5,630 bases of DNA from CAYLSO01 sp964386525. GTDB taxonomy: Bacteria > Eisenbacteria > RBG-16-71-46 > DASYSL01. The stretch covers positions 1 to 5,630 of the forward strand of contig CAYLSO010000154.1 in NCBI GenBank assembly GCA_964386525.1, in the 5' to 3' direction. The translations under genes were made by a program, and so were the position numbers. Position 1 is the stretch's first letter, and every line of letters begins with the position of its first letter. The notes under the pieces were generated by a model. The model searched no databases, was not told the DNA's origin, and saw nothing but the letters and a program-made list of their open reading frames with translations. Positions 1 to 4,935 of this stretch are shown here, piece by piece.

Positions 1-1
1 A

Positions 2-349
2 GAGACGACCCCGCTCCGCAACCCCGAGCACTACCAGTACGAGCTGAACCTACCCGACATCGCCGAGGTCTGGCGGCGCGGGAGCGTCGTCGCCTCGTGG
101 CTGCTCGACCTGACGGCCATCTCGCTCCTCCAGTCGCCGGAACTCACGGACTTCTCGGGACGCGTGTCGGATTCGGGCGAGGGCCGCTGGACCATCCTGG
201 CGGCGGTCGACGAGGGGGTGCCGGCCGAGGTCCTCACGGCCTCCCTCTACGAGCGGTTCGCGTCGCGCGGCGAGGCGGACTTCCAGAACAAGCTGCTCTC
301 GGCGATGCGCTTACAGTTCGGCGGGCACCACGAGAAGCCGGCAAAGTGA
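2..349 (+). CDS. gnd: 6-phosphogluconate dehydrogenase (decarboxylating), C-terminal part, 5' end outside window
   Basis: The enzyme oxidatively decarboxylates 6-phosphogluconate to ribulose 5-phosphate in the cytoplasmic oxidative pentose-phosphate pathway. Only the last 115 residues are present. They belong to the all-helical C-terminal domain that forms the dimer and completes the substrate pocket. Recognisable family stretches are EVWRRGSVVASWLL (fragment residues 22-35), SDSGEGRW (55-62), SRGEADF (88-94) and a tail ending FGGHHEKPAK. These match the short bacterial class (about 300-335 residues, YqeC/GndA-like) better than the long 470-residue class. The NADP-binding Rossmann domain and the catalytic lysine lie upstream of the window. 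The reading frame is open from the left edge to TGA at 347-349. The stop overlaps the Shine-Dalgarno site of the following zwf start, so the two genes were probably co-transcribed and translationally close. Confidence 0.93.
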   Translation, partial: ETTPLRNPEHYQYELNLPDIAEVWRRGSVVASWLLDLTAISLLQSPELTDFSGRVSDSGEGRWTILAAVDEGVPAEVLTASLYERFASRGEADFQNKLLSAMRLQFGGHHEKPAK

Positions 350-619
350 GGAGATCGCGATGAACCCGTCCCAGTCCGATGCACTGGTCTTCTTCGGCGC
401 CACGGGCGACCTGGCCGACAAGAAGATCTTCCCGTCGCTCCAGGCGAGGCTGAAGCGCGGGAACCTCGACGTGCCGGTCATCGGCGTGGCCAAGGCGGGC
501 TGGACCCTCGACCGGATGAGGGCCCGGGCGAGGGACAGCCTTGAGAAGCACGGAGGCCTCGATCCCGCCGCCTTCGCGAAGCTCTCGGGACTCCGCCGCT
601 GCAAGGACACTCACGGCCA

Positions 620-638
620 GGAAGAGGAATGCTCTTCC
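620..638. repeat. Perfect 7-bp inverted repeat just past the zwf break
   Basis: GGAAGAG (620-626) and CTCTTCC (632-638) are exact reverse complements around a five-base loop, GAATG. There is no T-tract after it, so it does not look like an intrinsic terminator. It lies about 25 bases after the point where zwf homology ends. Confidence 0.5.
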
Positions 639-662
639 AGGGCACGCGAAGCCGCGCATCAA

Positions 663-681
663 CGCGCGCGCGATGCGCGCG
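663..681. repeat. Alternating CG tract with 7-bp inverted repeat
   Basis: Five CG dinucleotides (663-672) are followed by AT and then GCGCGCG (675-681). CGCGCGC (665-671) and GCGCGCG (675-681) pair around GAT. Alternating CG runs are known to favour Z-DNA, and short inverted repeats can form hairpins during replication. No regulatory role can be assigned. It sits in the non-coding stretch between the broken zwf and the first porin. Confidence 0.45.
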
Positions 682-753
682 ATCCCGCGCTTCGCGATGA
701 GCGTCTACACTCCCGGGGGCTGCAGCCGCCTGCGGGCAGCTGTGGAATCCGGC

Positions 754-782
754 TTGACCGGGGTCGGGGCGCTCCTTAGGGT
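754..782 (+). promoter_or_regulatory. Candidate sigma70-type promoter for the first porin
   Basis: TTGACC (754-759) matches five of six -35 consensus bases. It is followed by exactly 17 bases and TAGGGT (777-782), which keeps the three most conserved -10 positions (T, A, final T). Transcription would start near 789 and give a leader of about 38 bases before the ATG at 827. Placement and spacing are good but the -10 box is weak, so this is a candidate only. Confidence 0.4.
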
Positions 783-826
783 GTCCCGGTGGGCCGTGCG
801 CCGGGGAGCCCGGGGGAGGCGAAACC

Positions 827-2134
827 ATGAGTGGAACAGGGCCGCGTCTCGCGGTGGCGGCCGGATTGATACCCTTGCTCTTCGCGGCGACCGTCGCCCT
901 CGCGCAAGGGGGCGGCGACCAGGCCGAAGAGACGCTGGGCAGCTACAAGCCGAACTCGGGGTTCAAGGTCACCGACAGCGACCAGGGCGAGCTGAGGATC
1001 CGCATCTTCACCTACGTCCGTTACCTCAACCAACTGGGGCTCGACGAGACCTACACGGACTCGTTCGGGCAGACGAGCACGCTGGACCGGCGGCAGGAAA
1101 TCCAGCTCCAGAAGATGACCATCAACTTCCAGGGCTGGCTAATGGACCGGAAGTTCCGCTATCTCGCCTACGTCTGGACCTCCAACACCAGCCAGGGCTT
1201 GGGCGCTCAGGTGGTGGTGGGCGGCAACCTCAACTACGCCTTCGACCCGCACGTGACCGTGGGCGGCGGCATCGACGCGCTGCCGGGGGTGCGGGCCACC
1301 GAGGGGAACTTCCCGTTCTGGCTGACGGCGGACAACCGCCTGATGGCCGACGAGTTCTTCCGGCCCTCCTACACGATGGGCATCTGGGCCAAGGGCAAGG
1401 TCGTCGACCGCCTCAGCTACCGCCTCATGCTCGGCAACAACCTGAGCCAGCTCGGGGTCGACGCCGGGCAGCTCGACGACAAGCTGAACACACTGTCGAC
1501 AGCGCTGATCTGGCTGCCGACGACCGGCGAGTTCGGAACCGCCGGCGGATTCGGGGATTTCGACCGGCACGAACAGGCGGCGACCCGGTTCGCCGCCCAC
1601 TTCACCCGCAGCGACGAGGACCGCCAGGGGCAGCCCAACTCGGACGCGTTCGAGAACGTGACGATCCGGCTCTCGGACGGCAACGCGATCTTCAAGCCCG
1701 GCCTGTTCGGGCCCGGCATCCAGATCGAGAACGCCACCTATCAGATGTTCTCCACCGACGTCGGCGTCAAGTACCGCGGCTTCTCGCTCGACGGCGAGTT
1801 CTACTGGCGGTGGGTGAAGGACCTGCGCGGCGGGGGGACCGAGGCGCTGCCCTTCGAGGAACTCACGGACAACGGTCTCCAGCTCCAGACCTCGGGCATG
1901 GTCCTGCCCGGAACGCTCCAGGGTTACGGCGGCTTCTCGAAGGTCTACGGGGAATACGGGGACCCCTGGGACCTGCGCCTCGGCCTGAACTGGTTCCCTT
2001 GGCACAACTACGTCGTCCGGTGGAATGCCGAGTACCTGCACACCGACCGCAGCCCCGTCGGCGGCCTGAGCCTGCCCACCGTCGTCGGCGGCACGGGGGA
2101 CACCTTTTACTCGAGCTTCCAGGTCAACTTCTGA
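827..2134 (+). CDS. Outer-membrane porin, phosphate-selective porin O/P-like (porin 1)
   Basis: This 435-residue protein probably forms a beta-barrel channel in the outer membrane. Residues 1-26 are a signal peptide: Arg at 7, a hydrophobic run, then VALA before Gln27. The mature part alternates polar and aromatic/hydrophobic residues, is rich in Gly, Tyr, Trp and Asn, has no cysteine, and ends FQVNF with a terminal Phe, the usual signal for Bam-dependent assembly. Length and texture fit the OprO/OprP (Porin_O_P) group; that assignment is from pattern recognition, and phosphate as the solute is not implied. The start is supported by GGAGG at 815-819, seven bases before the ATG. It shares a set of motifs in the same order and spacing with the protein at 3563-4906: RYLNQ (65-69), NLSQLGV (205-211), WLPTTGEFG (229-237), RLSDG (281-285) and GVKYRGFSL (313-321). 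It appears to be monocistronic, with a promoter candidate upstream and a 339-base gap after it. Confidence 0.85.
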   Translation: MSGTGPRLAVAAGLIPLLFAATVALAQGGGDQAEETLGSYKPNSGFKVTDSDQGELRIRIFTYVRYLNQLGLDETYTDSFGQTSTLDRRQEIQLQKMTINFQGWLMDRKFRYLAYVWTSNTSQGLGAQVVVGGNLNYAFDPHVTVGGGIDALPGVRATEGNFPFWLTADNRLMADEFFRPSYTMGIWAKGKVVDRLSYRLMLGNNLSQLGVDAGQLDDKLNTLSTALIWLPTTGEFGTAGGFGDFDRHEQAATRFAAHFTRSDEDRQGQPNSDAFENVTIRLSDGNAIFKPGLFGPGIQIENATYQMFSTDVGVKYRGFSLDGEFYWRWVKDLRGGGTEALPFEELTDNGLQLQTSGMVLPGTLQGYGGFSKVYGEYGDPWDLRLGLNWFPWHNYVVRWNAEYLHTDRSPVGGLSLPTVVGGTGDTFYSSFQVNF

Positions 2135-2136
2135 GG

Positions 2137-2217
2137 GGCGCTTTCCACCTCGGCGGGCAGCTCCGTGGAGGCGCTGCGGATCCGCTCGTACAGCTACTCG
2201 ACCGGTCTTTCGCTCAT
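2137..2217 (-). pseudogene. Tentative relic: 5' end of a minus-strand gene, broken by an in-frame stop
   Basis: Read on the minus strand from an ATG at 2217-2215, the sequence gives MSERPVE, then TAG (2196-2194), then LYERIRSASTELPAEVESA up to 2137. GGGAG lies six bases before that ATG on the minus strand, as for a genuine start. The second peptide is unusually protein-like for intergenic DNA. Its pattern (helix, then T-E-L-P-x-x-V-E-x-A) resembles the N-terminus of class I fumarate/tartrate dehydratase alpha subunits. Identification is from memory of the family pattern only. A CAG-to-TAG change would explain the stop, and the remainder of such a gene is absent because porin 1 begins there. 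It could equally be a chance open stretch. Confidence 0.3.
2138..2174 (+). other. Hairpin directly after the porin 1 stop
   Basis: GCGC (2138-2141) with TCCAC (2144-2148) can pair with GTGGA (2165-2169) and GCGC (2171-2174), with one bulged T and one G-U pair, around a 16-base loop. It begins four bases after the TGA. It lacks a following T-run, so it could be a 3'-end stabilising structure or a weak or Rho-assisted end rather than a classical terminator. It overlaps the tentative minus-strand relic, and the pairing may be chance in GC-rich DNA. Confidence 0.3.
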
Positions 2218-2473
2218 GCGGCGCTCCCGGGAGATGAACGGAAGGGGCAGACGAGCCGGATACCACAACCGGGTGTGAGGAAGACCGGGCGAAACCCCGT
2301 TCGCAAGGTGCGGTACCTGGCGATTCCGCGGGTTTCGGAGCGGTGGACCCGTCGGGCCAGGGACTGGGCAGCCGCGCTCAGACACTCCAGGTGCGTATTC
2401 GGAGGACGATCGGCTGACCGGAGACGTGGCCAACTGCAAGGAAGAACGGACAGTCTCTCAGAAAGGGGAACCC
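2218..2473. other. Non-coding gap between porin 1 and the 252-residue exported protein
   Basis: No convincing gene is seen on either strand, and no RNA gene is recognised. It contains a perfect 10-bp palindrome, CTCCCGGGAG, at 2224-2233. No promoter with a good -35/-10 pair was found for the gene at 2474, although one must lie here or further upstream if that gene is not read through from porin 1. The last part holds the Shine-Dalgarno site AGGGGA at 2464-2469. Confidence 0.5.
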
Positions 2474-3232
2474 ATGAGATCCGCCCACACGAAGCTCATC
2501 GGCGCCACTGTGCTCTTGCTGTTCGCCCTGACCGCGGACCCCGCGCTGGCGCAGCAGTTCAATTCCGACAATTACCTGTCCAAGCCCCATGGCGTCGCGA
2601 CCATCATCCTGACCACCGGCGAGAGAAACCTCATGTGGATGACCACCTTCTCGCTCTTTCCCAGGTGGGAGTTCACCGCGGCCGCGTATCTTTTCACCGA
2701 GACCGCTGACCGGACGGCCGCTACCGGCTACTCAACATCTTACTACGCCAAGTGGATGCTGTACGAGAACGAGGCGAAGACCGGCGGCATCGCGGTCAAG
2801 GGCGGCACGGGGCTGGAGCCGGGCTATGTGAACAATAGTGTCAAGCTCGAGGACGCATTCAGGAGCTACTGGATAAACGCCCCGCTGACCCTGCCGTTCT
2901 TCGACAACCGACTGTCCTGGGACATCATGCCGGGTGCGAGCCTGACTCTCGGGGAGGGAGGAGAAGAGCCGGTTGGTGCGTTTACATACGCAACGCGTCT
3001 GGCTTGGTACCCCTTCAACCCGAAGCTGGCGATTGCTGGGGAGGTCTATGGTGCGGAGGGTGCGTCGGAGGCCATTCCCGAATACCGGATCGGGTTGCGT
3101 TGGGAACCGAGCCAGTACGCCGTATTCGCGCTCACCTATGACGACGAATTCAACGGCACGAAGGGCGCGGGCGTAGAGTTCGGCGTCATGCTCTTTACCC
3201 CCCCCTTCGCGCGTCTCGGCGGTGGCGAGTAG
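2474..3232 (+). CDS. Exported beta-rich protein, probably outer membrane, function unknown
   Basis: A 252-residue protein that I do not recognise with certainty. Residues 1-26 form a signal peptide: Arg2 and Lys7, a hydrophobic core VLLLFAL, then ALA before Gln27. The mature protein consists of alternating hydrophobic/polar strands with many Tyr, Trp and Phe, separated by short Gly/Asn/Asp turns, as in small outer-membrane barrels. The final strand-like stretch GAGVEFGVMLF (231-241) is followed by TPPFARLGGGE, so the protein lacks the terminal Phe of the two neighbouring porins. The ATG at 2474 was chosen because AGGGGA sits four bases upstream and the signal peptide then has normal length; an in-frame GTG at 2426 would add 16 hydrophilic residues. 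By eye its codons are somewhat richer in A/T than those of its neighbours. A likely terminator follows, so it is probably its own transcript or the end of one with porin 1. A role in the same envelope process as the porins is only inferred. Confidence 0.78.
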   Translation: MRSAHTKLIGATVLLLFALTADPALAQQFNSDNYLSKPHGVATIILTTGERNLMWMTTFSLFPRWEFTAAAYLFTETADRTAATGYSTSYYAKWMLYENEAKTGGIAVKGGTGLEPGYVNNSVKLEDAFRSYWINAPLTLPFFDNRLSWDIMPGASLTLGEGGEEPVGAFTYATRLAWYPFNPKLAIAGEVYGAEGASEAIPEYRIGLRWEPSQYAVFALTYDDEFNGTKGAGVEFGVMLFTPPFARLGGGE

Positions 3233-3280
3233 CGGCCCGCTCGGGGGAAGGGAGCTGAGGCCCCGGGGCGGCACGGGCCA

Positions 3281-3312
3281 GGCCGCTAGCGCCGGCGGCC
3301 GGGTTTCTCTTT
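3281..3312 (+). terminator. Probable intrinsic terminator after the 252-residue protein gene
   Basis: GGCCGC (3281-3286) and GCGGCC (3295-3300) pair perfectly around an eight-base loop. Two further C-G pairs are possible past a bulged A. After GGG comes a T-rich run, TTTCTCTTT (3304-3312). It lies about 50 bases downstream of the stop at 3232. The interrupted T-run makes it weaker than a textbook case. Confidence 0.5.
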
Positions 3313-3355
3313 CCACCCCATAACTACCTACGGTACATGAGGTTAGGCCGACCTA

Positions 3356-3377
3356 GCGCTCGGCGAGCGCAGCGCTC
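3356..3377. repeat. Interlocking inverted repeats of GCGCTC/GAGCGC
   Basis: GCGCTC (3356-3361), GAGCGC (3365-3370) and GCGCTC (3372-3377) occur in series. The middle copy is the exact complement of both outer copies. A longer alternative pairs CCTAGCGCT (3352-3360) with AGCGCTCAGG (3371-3380), with one bulged base. These folds exclude one another. The site could be a protein-binding region or an RNA structure; nothing in the sequence decides. Confidence 0.45.
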
Positions 3378-3414
3378 AGGGGCTCCCGCCGGTCGGTGCC
3401 GTTCGAATCCGCGG

Positions 3415-3443
3415 TTGCCCGAGCCGGGAAAGGCGGATAAAGT
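3415..3443 (+). promoter_or_regulatory. Candidate sigma70-type promoter for porin 2 and the amidohydrolase
   Basis: TTGCCC (3415-3420) is separated by exactly 17 bases from TAAAGT (3438-3443). Each hexamer matches four of six consensus bases, including TTG of the -35 and the key T, A and final T of the -10. Transcription would begin near 3450, leaving a leader of about 113 bases before the ATG at 3563. Spacing and position favour it, but it is unproven. Confidence 0.4.
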
Positions 3444-3452
3444 CCGCCCGGC
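3423..3452. promoter_or_regulatory. Dyad centred on the -10 box (possible operator)
   Basis: GGCGGA (3432-3437) and TCCGCC (3443-3448) are exact complements around TAAAG (3438-3442). Outer arms GCCG (3423-3426) and CGGC (3449-3452) extend the symmetry with a five-base bulge on the left. The loop contains almost the whole candidate -10 hexamer. This arrangement would suit a repressor that blocks RNA polymerase. No T-run follows, so it is unlikely to be a terminator. Confidence 0.35.
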
Positions 3453-3562
3453 CTGGATGTTCGCAAAGAATGCACCACTGTCGGCAGGCCGCGCCGAACG
3501 GTAACTGCGGCGTGCCGCGGCTGGCGGGTCGGTCGCCGTCCGTCTACCAGGGAGGGAGTCTG

Positions 3563-4906
3563 ATGCTTTCCCAGCGCAGTTCCGCCGCCCGCACCGTCCT
3601 CCTCGCGACCCTGACCCTCATTCTCGGACTGGCGGCCCTGCCCCTGGCGGCGCGAGCGCAGGACGAAGCATCGGTCGTGCCCGAGGACACCACAGGGTCC
3701 TCCCGGCTCGAGAGCTACCCCACCAGCATCGCCGGGGAGTTCACGCCGGGGAAGGGCTTCAACATCATCAAGACGAAGCGGGGCAGCCTGAACATCAGCG
3801 GCTACGGCCTGCTTCGCTACCTCAACCAGATGCCCGGTGACCAGACCTTCACCGATCATCTCGGGAGGAAGCGCACCGTCAAGGCGCGCAACGACATCAA
3901 CTGGCACCGCAGCATGGTGTGGGTTTCCGGATTCCTGTATGTGCCCCAGATGCGGTATACGATGACGATTTGGTCGCTGCCCACGACGCAACAGACGCTC
4001 GTGTTCGGCAACCTCTTCTACACCGTCAACAAGGCGCTGACCTTCGGCGGCGGCATCGCGCCGAACCTCACCGCCCGCTCGATGGAAGGCTCGTGGCCGT
4101 ACTGGGCCGCGACCGACCGGCAGATGGGCGAGGAGTTCTTCCGCGCCGGCTTCTCCTCGGGGTTCTTCATCCGCGGCGAACCGATCTCACGCTTGAGCTA
4201 CATCGCCTCCGTGAACACGAACCTGAGCCAGCTCGGCGTCACTGCCGCCGACGACTCGCGCGACTTCGCCTACAGCACCAGCCTGACCTGGATGCCGACC
4301 ACCGGCGAGTTCGGTGCGCGCGGCGGCGTGCCCGATCTCGAGGACCACCAGCAGCTCGCGACCCGCTTCGGCGTGTCGGCGTGCACCGCGAAGGAAGGCC
4401 GCGGCGCGCCGGTCGGGCAGCCGAACAAAGAGACGCAGCTGCGGCTCTCGGACGGCGTGTATGCGTTCGAGGAGGGCGCGCTTGCGGACACCGTGACGGT
4501 GAAGAATCTCAACTACACCGAGGTCGCGGTCTCCGCCGGGGTCAAGTACCACGGTTTTTCCCTGATGGGTGAGGCCTACTACCGAAAGCTGTCGAACTTC
4601 GATGCCACGAGCCCGCTGCCGTTGAGCAAGGTCGAGGACCAGGGCTTCCAAGTCGAGGCCATGCACATGTTCGTTCCGAAGACCCTCGGGATCTACGTCG
4701 CCGGCGGGTACGTCTCGGATGACTTCAAGCGGTTCCCGTGGGAGGTCGCGGGCGGCGCCAGCCTGTTCCCGTTTCATTCGTACCTGTGGCGCCTGAACCT
4801 GCACGTCGTCCACGTGGAGAAGTCGCCGACCGGGTCCAACTTCGGGTACTACACGGCGGGCCAGACGGGCACCACCCTGTCGCTCGCCACCGACATCCTG
4901 TTCTGA
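3563..4906 (+). CDS. Outer-membrane porin, phosphate-selective porin O/P-like (porin 2)
   Basis: A 447-residue paralogue of porin 1. Residues 1-32 form a signal peptide: Arg5 and Arg10, a long Leu/Ala core, then ARA before Gln33. The mature part has alternating beta-strand texture and ends TDILF with a terminal Phe. Shared landmarks are RYLNQ (85-89), NLSQLGV (220-226), WMPTTGEFG (243-251), RLSDG (294-298) and GVKYHGFSL (326-334). The distances between the last four, and on to the C-terminus, differ from porin 1 by no more than one residue. Elsewhere the two have diverged widely, so this is an old duplication or separate acquisition rather than a recent copy. A single cysteine (274), unusual in a porin, lies in the segment between WMPTTGEFG and RLSDG that differs most from porin 1. 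The start at 3563 is preferred to an in-frame ATG at 3470 because GGAGG lies seven bases upstream and the signal peptide then begins correctly. The amidohydrolase follows 29 bases after the stop, suggesting one operon. Confidence 0.86.
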   Translation: MLSQRSSAARTVLLATLTLILGLAALPLAARAQDEASVVPEDTTGSSRLESYPTSIAGEFTPGKGFNIIKTKRGSLNISGYGLLRYLNQMPGDQTFTDHLGRKRTVKARNDINWHRSMVWVSGFLYVPQMRYTMTIWSLPTTQQTLVFGNLFYTVNKALTFGGGIAPNLTARSMEGSWPYWAATDRQMGEEFFRAGFSSGFFIRGEPISRLSYIASVNTNLSQLGVTAADDSRDFAYSTSLTWMPTTGEFGARGGVPDLEDHQQLATRFGVSACTAKEGRGAPVGQPNKETQLRLSDGVYAFEEGALADTVTVKNLNYTEVAVSAGVKYHGFSLMGEAYYRKLSNFDATSPLPLSKVEDQGFQVEAMHMFVPKTLGIYVAGGYVSDDFKRFPWEVAGGASLFPFHSYLWRLNLHVVHVEKSPTGSNFGYYTAGQTGTTLSLATDILF

Positions 4907-4935
4907 GATCGAACGCCGGACAAGGAGGTTCGCCC

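Larger units (their letters stand above)
360..779 (+). pseudogene. zwf: Truncated glucose-6-phosphate dehydrogenase (N-terminal ~78 codons only)
   Basis: Intact Zwf oxidises glucose 6-phosphate to 6-phosphogluconolactone with NADP+, the step before the gluconate dehydrogenase encoded upstream. The start is an ATG at 360 with GAGGAG at 348-353, six bases away, and ten bases after the gnd stop. Residues 1-78 are convincing G6PDH: the nucleotide-binding loop FFGATGDLADKKIFPSL at 11-27, then VIGVAKAGW at 40-48 and LDPAAFAKLSGL at 67-78. From about base 594 the homology ends. The frame continues with low-complexity, Arg-rich residues to TAG at 777-779, giving 139 residues against the usual 450-510. 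I find no RIDHYLGKE substrate/active-site region in any frame in this window, so a simple frameshift does not explain it; a deletion or replacement does. The product would be inactive. A misassembled contig is the main alternative. Confidence 0.82.
3233..3562. other. Regulatory-looking gap upstream of porin 2
   Basis: This 330-base stretch has no convincing coding region on either strand. From left to right it holds the terminator candidate, a locally A/T-richer island (about 3304-3347), the interlocking inverted repeats at 3356-3377, the promoter candidate and dyad at 3415-3452, and the porin 2 ribosome-binding site AGGGAGGGAG at 3549-3558. A further short dyad, GCGGC-GT-GCCGC, lies at 3507-3518. 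Confidence 0.5.

Noticed and set aside
234..662. Minus-strand frame opposite gnd/zwf whose start looks like a signal peptide
   Set aside because: It begins with TTG, runs antisense through the clear coding sequence of zwf and gnd, and becomes low complexity after the hydrophobic start. Chance resemblance is more likely.
1139..2266. A 375-codon minus-strand open frame opposite porin 1
   Set aside because: Stops are rare antisense to GC-rich genes. The product is low-complexity Val/Arg/Glu/Ala-rich and has no ribosome site or motif. Only the different minus frame at 2137-2217 gave a protein-like stretch.
2135..2275. Possible readthrough of porin 1 into 46 further in-frame codons
   Set aside because: The porin already ends with a terminal Phe, as barrel assembly requires. 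An open stretch of this length is ordinary in GC-rich DNA.
2426..2473. GTG start extending the 252-residue protein by 16 residues
   Set aside because: The extension is charged and would disturb the signal peptide, and the ATG at 2474 has its own AGGGGA site.
541..2709. A very long plus-strand open frame (722 codons) overlapping porin 1 in another frame
   Set aside because: Its translation is Arg/Gly/Pro/Ala-rich without domain features, as expected for an off-frame reading of GC-rich coding DNA. The porin frame has a ribosome site, signal peptide, family motifs and terminal Phe.
3401..3410. GTTCGAATCC, resembling the T-loop of a tRNA
   Set aside because: The flanking bases do not form the five-pair T stem (the second pair fails), and no acceptor, D or anticodon arm could be found around it on either strand.
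3470..3562. Upstream ATG extension of porin 2 by 31 codons
   Set aside because: It would put hydrophilic residues before the signal peptide and has no good ribosome site, whereas the ATG at 3563 has GGAGG seven bases upstream.
3353..3991. 212-codon minus-strand frame across the porin 2 start
   Set aside because: Mostly antisense to porin 2, with biased composition and no supporting start site or motif.
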